From contig CALQFM020000038.1 in assembly GCA_943329845.2 (NCBI GenBank), positions 1 to 37,518 on the forward strand: a DNA stretch of 37,518 nt, in the 5' to 3' direction. A program made the translations under genes and the position numbers. The notes under the pieces are model-generated. The model saw only the letters and a list, made by a program, of their open reading frames with translations, ran no database searches and was not told the DNA's origin. Origin of the DNA: Candidatus Kuenenia stuttgartensis (GTDB lineage Bacteria > Pseudomonadota > Alphaproteobacteria > SMXS01). Positions 34,186 through 37,518 of the stretch are shown piece after piece. The number at the start of each line of letters is the position of its first letter. Within the stretch, counting starts at the first letter, position 1.

Positions 34186-34617
34186 ATGATGGACAACGCC
34201 ATGAACGAACGACCCTATGCCCAAGCGATCAACCGTCTGCGCGAGGCGGATCTTCGCCCGACGCGGCAGCGGCTGGCCCTGGCCAAGCTGCTGTTCGAGC
34301 AGGGCTGTGATCGCCATGTGACGGCGGAGACGCTGCACGAGGAGGCGCAGAAGTGCGGCGCCCGCGTATCGCTCGCCACGGTCTACAATACGCTGCACCA
34401 GTTCACCGACGCCGGCCTGCTGCGCGAGATCATGGTGGATTCGGGCAAGGCCTATTTCGACACCAACATCGCCGACCACCATCATTTCCTGTGCGAGCGG
34501 TCCGGTCAGCTGACGGACATTCCGGCGCACCTGGTGACCGTGGCCGACCTGCCATCGGCCCCTGACGGGCGCAGGATAAGCCGGGTCGACATCGTCATCC
34601 GCATCTGTGATCAGTGA
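34186..34617 (+). CDS. irr: Irr, iron response regulator (Fur superfamily)
   Basis: Irr is the alphaproteobacterial heme/iron-responsive regulator of iron storage, heme synthesis and peroxide genes. The 143-residue product matches the family closely: LRPTRQRLALAKLLF and RHVTAETLHEEA at the start, the recognition helix region SLATVYNTLHQFTDAGLLREI (about 62-82), and YFDTNIADHHHF with the heme-related His98-100. The N-terminal Cys-Pro heme regulatory motif of Bradyrhizobium Irr is absent, as in many other Irr proteins. ATG codons at 34186, 34189 and 34201 are all possible starts. The rubrerythrin operon follows on the same strand. Confidence 0.93.
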   Translation: MMDNAMNERPYAQAINRLREADLRPTRQRLALAKLLFEQGCDRHVTAETLHEEAQKCGARVSLATVYNTLHQFTDAGLLREIMVDSGKAYFDTNIADHHHFLCERSGQLTDIPAHLVTVADLPSAPDGRRISRVDIVIRICDQ

Positions 34618-34633
34618 CGGACGTCCCGCTATT

Positions 34634-34648
34634 TTATAATAATTCTAA
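34634..34648. promoter_or_regulatory. Irr/PerR-like box upstream of rubrerythrin
   Basis: TTATAATAATTCTAA matches the PerR box TTATAATnATTATAA at all but one defined position, and its right half TTCTAA matches the Irr (ICE) half-site. It ends 7 bases before the -35 box of the rubrerythrin promoter. Confidence 0.65.
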
Positions 34649-34655
34649 TTTAGGC

Positions 34656-34683
34656 TTGACCCTATTGTTATCCTGAGTATAGT
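34656..34683 (+). promoter_or_regulatory. Promoter of the rubrerythrin operon
   Basis: TTGACC (34656-34661), 16 bp, TATAGT (34678-34683). The predicted leader of about 80 bases contains a perfect 8-bp hairpin, GGCCTCGC-CGG-GCGAGGCC (34719-34737). Confidence 0.6.
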
Positions 34684-34770
34684 TTTGTCGGCTTGCATGT
34701 TTTTGCGCCAGCCGAAGGGGCCTCGCCGGGCGAGGCCGGGGAAGTATAACCACAAAGCACAGGAGATGTT

Positions 34771-35190
34771 ATGTCGCTTGCCGGTTCCAAGACAGTTGAC
34801 AATCTGAAGGCCGCTTTTGCTGGCGAAAGCCAGGCCAACCGCCGCTACCTGTATTTCGCGCAGAAGGCCGACGTGGAAGGCTATAACGACGTGGCCGCGG
34901 TATTCCGCTCCACCGCCGAAGGCGAGACCGGCCACGCTCATGGCCACCTGGAGTTCCTCGAGGCGGTCGGCGATCCGGCCACCGGCGAGCCGATCGGCGA
35001 GACCTCGCTGAACCTGAAGGCCGCCATCGCGGGCGAAACCCACGAATACACCGACATGTATCCTGGCATGGCCCGCACGGCCCGCGAGGAAGGCTTCGAC
35101 GAGATCGCCGACTGGTTCGAGACGCTGGCCAAGGCCGAGCGTTCGCACGCCGGCCGTTTCCAGAAGGCCCTGGACACCCTGGGCGCCTGA
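34771..35190 (+). CDS. Rubrerythrin (erythrin domain only)
   Basis: Rubrerythrins are diiron proteins that reduce hydrogen peroxide. This 139-residue form has only the four-helix diiron domain; the C-terminal rubredoxin domain of classical rubrerythrin is missing, so electrons must come from another protein. All ligands are present at family spacing: Glu19, Glu52 and His55 (ExxH in GETGHA), Glu89, Glu92, Glu123 and His126 (ERSH). It has its own promoter with an Irr/PerR-like box and is followed by the Fe-S protein and DUF3501 genes, which may supply electrons or repair. Confidence 0.95.
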   Translation: MSLAGSKTVDNLKAAFAGESQANRRYLYFAQKADVEGYNDVAAVFRSTAEGETGHAHGHLEFLEAVGDPATGEPIGETSLNLKAAIAGETHEYTDMYPGMARTAREEGFDEIADWFETLAKAERSHAGRFQKALDTLGA

Positions 35191-35208
35191 TACCGCCGCC
35201 CGTCCAAA

Positions 35209-35263
35209 CGGAACTGGGCCGGAGTCATCGTTGACCGGGTCATCGCTGCCTCCGGCCGTTCCG
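35209..35263 (+). other. Long intercistronic hairpin between rubrerythrin and the Fe-S protein gene
   Basis: CGGAAC (35209-35214) and GGCCGGAG (35217-35224) pair with CTCCGGCC (35250-35257) and GTTCCG (35258-35263): 14 pairs, interrupted only by a two-base bulge, with a 25-base loop. No U-tract follows. It could protect the 3' end of the rubrerythrin mRNA and lower downstream expression. Confidence 0.65.
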
Positions 35264-35294
35264 GCACCGCACATCGACCGAAAGAGGAAGCGCC

Positions 35295-36635
35295 ATGGCT
35301 GAAGGCAGTCTCGACGCGCCGATCCGCCATCCGCTGGATTGGAACAATCCGGATTTCTACGACGCTGAAAAGCTCGATGAGGAAGTCCGCCGGATTTTCG
35401 ACATCTGCCATGGCTGCCGCCGCTGCTTCAACCTGTGCGATTCGTTCCCGCGCCTGTTCGACCTGGTCGACGAGTCTCCGACCATGGAATTGGACGGCGT
35501 GGAGAGCAAGGATTTCAAGCCGGTCGTCGACGCCTGCACGCTGTGCGACCTCTGCTTCATGACCAAGTGTCCCTATGTGCCGCCGCACGAGTTCAACCTG
35601 GACTTCCCGCACCTGATGCTGCGCTACCGCGCCGCCGAGCGGCAGGCCGGCCACAAGAATTTCGTCCACGAGCAACTCGTCGAGACCGACCGCAACGGCA
35701 AGATCTTCGGCGCCATCGCGCCGGTCGCCAACTGGGCGACGAACCTCGACAACAAGCTGACCCGGCCGATCATGGAGAAGGTGGCGGATATCGACCGCAA
35801 CGCCTACGTCCCCAAGTTCCAGGGCGACACCTTCATGCGCCGGGCGAAGAAGAACCCGCCGTCGGTCAACACGGCCGCGCCGGGTCATGGGCGCAAGGCG
35901 GTGATCTACGCCACCTGCTTCGCCAACTACAACAACCCGGACATCGGCGTCGCCACCCAGGCGGTGCTGGCCAGGAACGGTGTCGAGACGCAGGTTGTCT
36001 ATCCGAAATGCTGCGGCATGCCGCTGCTCGAGCAGGGCGACATCGCCGGCGTCGCGGAGAATGCCCGCAAGGTGACGTCCGAGCTGCTGCCCTGGGTGGA
36101 GAAGGGCTACGACATCGTGGCGCTGGTACCGTCCTGCGCGCTGATGCTGAAGTTCGAATGGCCGCTGATCCTGCCCGGCGACGAGACGGTCAGGAAGATC
36201 GCCGGTGCGACGTTCGATTCGGCGGAGTACGTGGTCGACATTGCCCGCAAGCATGGCCTCGCCGAAGGGCTGCGTCCGCTGGAAGGCGGCGTCACCGTCC
36301 ATCTCGCCTGCCACGCCCGCGCCCAGAACATGGGCCCGAAGGCCGCCGAGATGCTGCGGCTGATCCCGGAGCCCGACGTGGCGGTGATCGAACGCTGCTC
36401 GGGCCATGGCGGGTCGTGGGGCATGCTGAAGGACAATTTCGAGGTGGCGCTGAAGGTCGGCAAGCCGGTCGCCCAGAACGCGGTGAAACAGGCCAAGGCC
36501 TATGTGTCGAGCGAGTGTCCGCTGGCCGCCGACCACATCGTCCAGGGCATGGAGCGGATCGACAAGGACAAGGCGCCGGCGCGTTCGTGGCACCCGATGG
36601 AGCTGATGGCGCTGGCCTACGGCATCCGGCCCTGA
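35295..36635 (+). CDS. GlpC-like Fe-S oxidoreductase (two 4Fe-4S sites plus two CCG domains)
   Basis: This 446-residue soluble protein is related to GlpC and heterodisulfide reductase HdrB/D. Two ferredoxin-type sites lie at the N-terminus: Cys38, 41, 44 and 48 ([11 protein letters not shown]) and Cys81, 84, 87 and 92 ([12 protein letters not shown]). Two cysteine-rich CCG domains follow: ATCFANYNN with [15 protein letters not shown], then [12 protein letters not shown] with [12 protein letters not shown] (CSG instead of CCG). Such proteins pass electrons between clusters, flavins or quinones. No glpA/glpB flavoprotein subunits are adjacent; the neighbours are rubrerythrin and DUF3501, so electron delivery to rubrerythrin is a reasonable guess, not shown. 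The ribosome site is AGAGGAAG. Confidence 0.88.
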   Translation: MAEGSLDAPIRHPLDWNNPDFYDAEKLDEEVRRIFDICHGCRRCFNLCDSFPRLFDLVDESPTMELDGVESKDFKPVVDACTLCDLCFMTKCPYVPPHEFNLDFPHLMLRYRAAERQAGHKNFVHEQLVETDRNGKIFGAIAPVANWATNLDNKLTRPIMEKVADIDRNAYVPKFQGDTFMRRAKKNPPSVNTAAPGHGRKAVIYATCFANYNNPDIGVATQAVLARNGVETQVVYPKCCGMPLLEQGDIAGVAENARKVTSELLPWVEKGYDIVALVPSCALMLKFEWPLILPGDETVRKIAGATFDSAEYVVDIARKHGLAEGLRPLEGGVTVHLACHARAQNMGPKAAEMLRLIPEPDVAVIERCSGHGGSWGMLKDNFEVALKVGKPVAQNAVKQAKAYVSSECPLAADHIVQGMERIDKDKAPARSWHPMELMALAYGIRP

Positions 36636-36645
36636 GGAGGTTTCC

Positions 36646-37233
36646 GTGACCAGACAGATCACCCGTGCCGACATTCTCCCCATGGCCGACTACGCCAAGG
36701 TCCGCAAGGACAGGCGCGCCGAGCTGGTGGCGAAGAAGAAGCACCGCCGGGTCGAGGTCGGTCCCTATGTGACGTTCTACTTCGAGAGCTACGACACCAT
36801 GTGGGCCCAGATCCACGAAATGCTCTACATCGAGAAGGGCGGCGAGGAGCAGATCGCCGACGAACTGGCGGCCTACAATCCGCTGATCCCTCAGGGCAGC
36901 GAACTGATCGCCACCATGATGTTCGAGATCGACGAGGAGAATCGCCGCAAACGCGTGCTCGGCAGGCTGGGCGGTGTCGAGCAGACGGTGACGATCACCA
37001 TCGGCAGCCACGTGGTGCGCGGCAAGGCCGAGGAGGACGTGGACCGGACGACAGCGGCGGGCAAGACCTCGTCGGTGCACTTCCTGCACTTCCCGTTCAC
37101 CGGCGCCGACATCACGGCGTTTCGCGACCTGTCCCAGCCCGCGATCCTCGGCATCGGCCACGAGGGCTACCAGCACATGGCCATGCTGTCAGCGGATTCG
37201 CGCAAGGCGCTGGGCGGGGATTTCGACAGTTAA
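36646..37233 (+). CDS. DUF3501 family protein
   Basis: This is a 195-residue protein of unknown function. Recognisable family parts are [20 protein letters not shown] at the start, [19 protein letters not shown] in the middle and VHFLHFPFT near residue 145. It has no signal peptide, membrane helix or cysteine. GTG is the start at 36646 with a perfect GAGGAGG just after the upstream stop. From memory, DUF3501 genes often follow a rubrerythrin and a GlpC-like Fe-S gene, as here, which suggests that the three products work together. Confidence 0.85.
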   Translation: MTRQITRADILPMADYAKVRKDRRAELVAKKKHRRVEVGPYVTFYFESYDTMWAQIHEMLYIEKGGEEQIADELAAYNPLIPQGSELIATMMFEIDEENRRKRVLGRLGGVEQTVTITIGSHVVRGKAEEDVDRTTAAGKTSSVHFLHFPFTGADITAFRDLSQPAILGIGHEGYQHMAMLSADSRKALGGDFDS

Positions 37234-37240
37234 GAAATAC

Positions 37241-37344
37241 TGTCATCCCGGCGAAGGCCGGGACCCAGTCTCGATGCAGCGAAAACCTTCCCATGCGAGG
37301 CCGGAGACCGACCCCGCTGGGTCCCGGCCTTCGCCGGGATGACA
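37241..37344. repeat. REP-like inverted pair (104 bp)
   Basis: Two perfect 28-base inverted arms (37241-37268 and 37317-37344; the inner core reads GTCATCCCGGCGAAGGCCGG) flank 48 bases. Sequences of the type GTCATCCCGGCGAAnGCCGGGACCC are scattered through many alphaproteobacterial genomes. It directly follows the DUF3501 gene and may also stabilise or terminate that transcript. Confidence 0.85.
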
Positions 37345-37375
37345 AGAAACGCTGTTTCCTGATAGGTATTTAGAC

Positions 37376-37464
37376 TCGATTCCTGAATGATTGAATCGAA
37401 AGGGGATTCCCAAGTCGGTTGAATTCTGATTCAACCTGTTGGCTGGGGATGGAGGCCAGCCGGG
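37376..37464. mobile_element. Probable left end of an IS630-family element
   Basis: This stretch precedes the transposase start and contains two perfect dyads: TCGATTC (37376-37382) with GAATCGA (37393-37399), and GGTTGAAT (37417-37424) with ATTCAACC (37429-37436). The exact terminus and target duplication cannot be set because the other end is outside the window. Confidence 0.45.
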
Positions 37465-37518
37465 ATGGCGAGACCCTATTCGAATGATCTTCGGGAACGA
37501 GCAGCGGCTGCGGTAGCG
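37465..37518 (+). CDS. IS630-family transposase (N-terminal 18 codons; runs off the window)
   Basis: The ATG at 37465, with GGAGG at 37451-37455 in front, opens a frame reading ARPYSNDLRERAAAAVA. This is the usual N-terminus of IS630 transposases (xRPYSxDLRERV), which begins an HTH domain. Everything else, including the DDE catalytic residues, lies beyond the window. The short visible length limits certainty. Confidence 0.7.
   Translation, partial: MARPYSNDLRERAAAAVA

Noticed and set aside
35231-35236. An internal promoter for the Fe-S protein gene (TTGACC)
   Set aside because: No -10-like sequence at the right distance; the motif lies in the loop of the intercistronic hairpin.
1-37518. CRISPR array, tRNA or rRNA genes, toxin-antitoxin pairs or prophage genes
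   Set aside because: No spaced direct repeats, no tRNA cloverleaf and no such protein families were seen. The two small XRE proteins lack a toxin partner next to them.

Overview
The window is a dense (about 95% coding), GC-rich stretch of an alphaproteobacterial chromosome. The gene order glnD-murJ-trpS ... tsaB-rimI ... mucR-fur-plsC-miaB-phoH-ybeY-corC-lnt-XRE-metK-trmB ... rimP-nusA-ylxR-infB-rbfA-truB-rpsO-pnp is a housekeeping backbone typical of the class. MucR/Ros, a Fur without its zinc cysteines, and Irr all point the same way. A Rhodospirillales-like relative is my best guess, but the sequence alone does not fix the genus. The only mobile DNA is at the right edge: a REP-like palindrome and the first codons of an IS630-type transposase.

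Layout. 1-4878: glnD (5' end cut by the window), murJ, trpS. 4949-6950: a DUF4136-type lipoprotein, an Nfu-type Fe-S scaffold and a RutE-like nitroreductase. 6958-8352: tsaB-rimI, with a TusA-like gene running towards them. 8457-12711: mucR, fur, a PlsC-like acyltransferase, miaB, phoH. 12723-18409: ybeY, corC, lnt, an XRE regulator with a long structured leader, metK with a strong candidate SahR-type operator, trmB. 18468-21896: an accessory insert of a cytochrome P450, a small XRE regulator and a SulP anion transporter. 22053-31308: the transcription/translation superoperon rimP to pnp, with an attenuator-like hairpin in front of rimP and a leader in front of pnp that can fold in competing ways. 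31386-33440: an NMO-family flavoprotein carrying four extra cysteines, facing a GST. 33555-37233: a secreted DUF4431-like protein, divergent irr, then rubrerythrin, a GlpC-like CCG Fe-S protein and a DUF3501 protein.

How the parts fit. The left and centre supply nitrogen signalling, envelope building, tRNA and rRNA maturation, methionine/SAM supply and translation initiation. The right part looks like an iron/peroxide stress module: Irr sits next to a rubrerythrin operon whose promoter carries a near-perfect 15-bp palindrome of the Fur-superfamily type. The Fe-S/DUF3501 pair downstream of rubrerythrin has no assigned function that I know of and is the best candidate here for an undescribed system. 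Several regulatory sites (metK operator, XRE/SulP operator, pnp and XRE leaders) are visible directly as long perfect inverted repeats placed on recognisable promoters or leaders. No tRNA, rRNA or CRISPR array was seen, and no gene-free stretch exceeds 300 bases.
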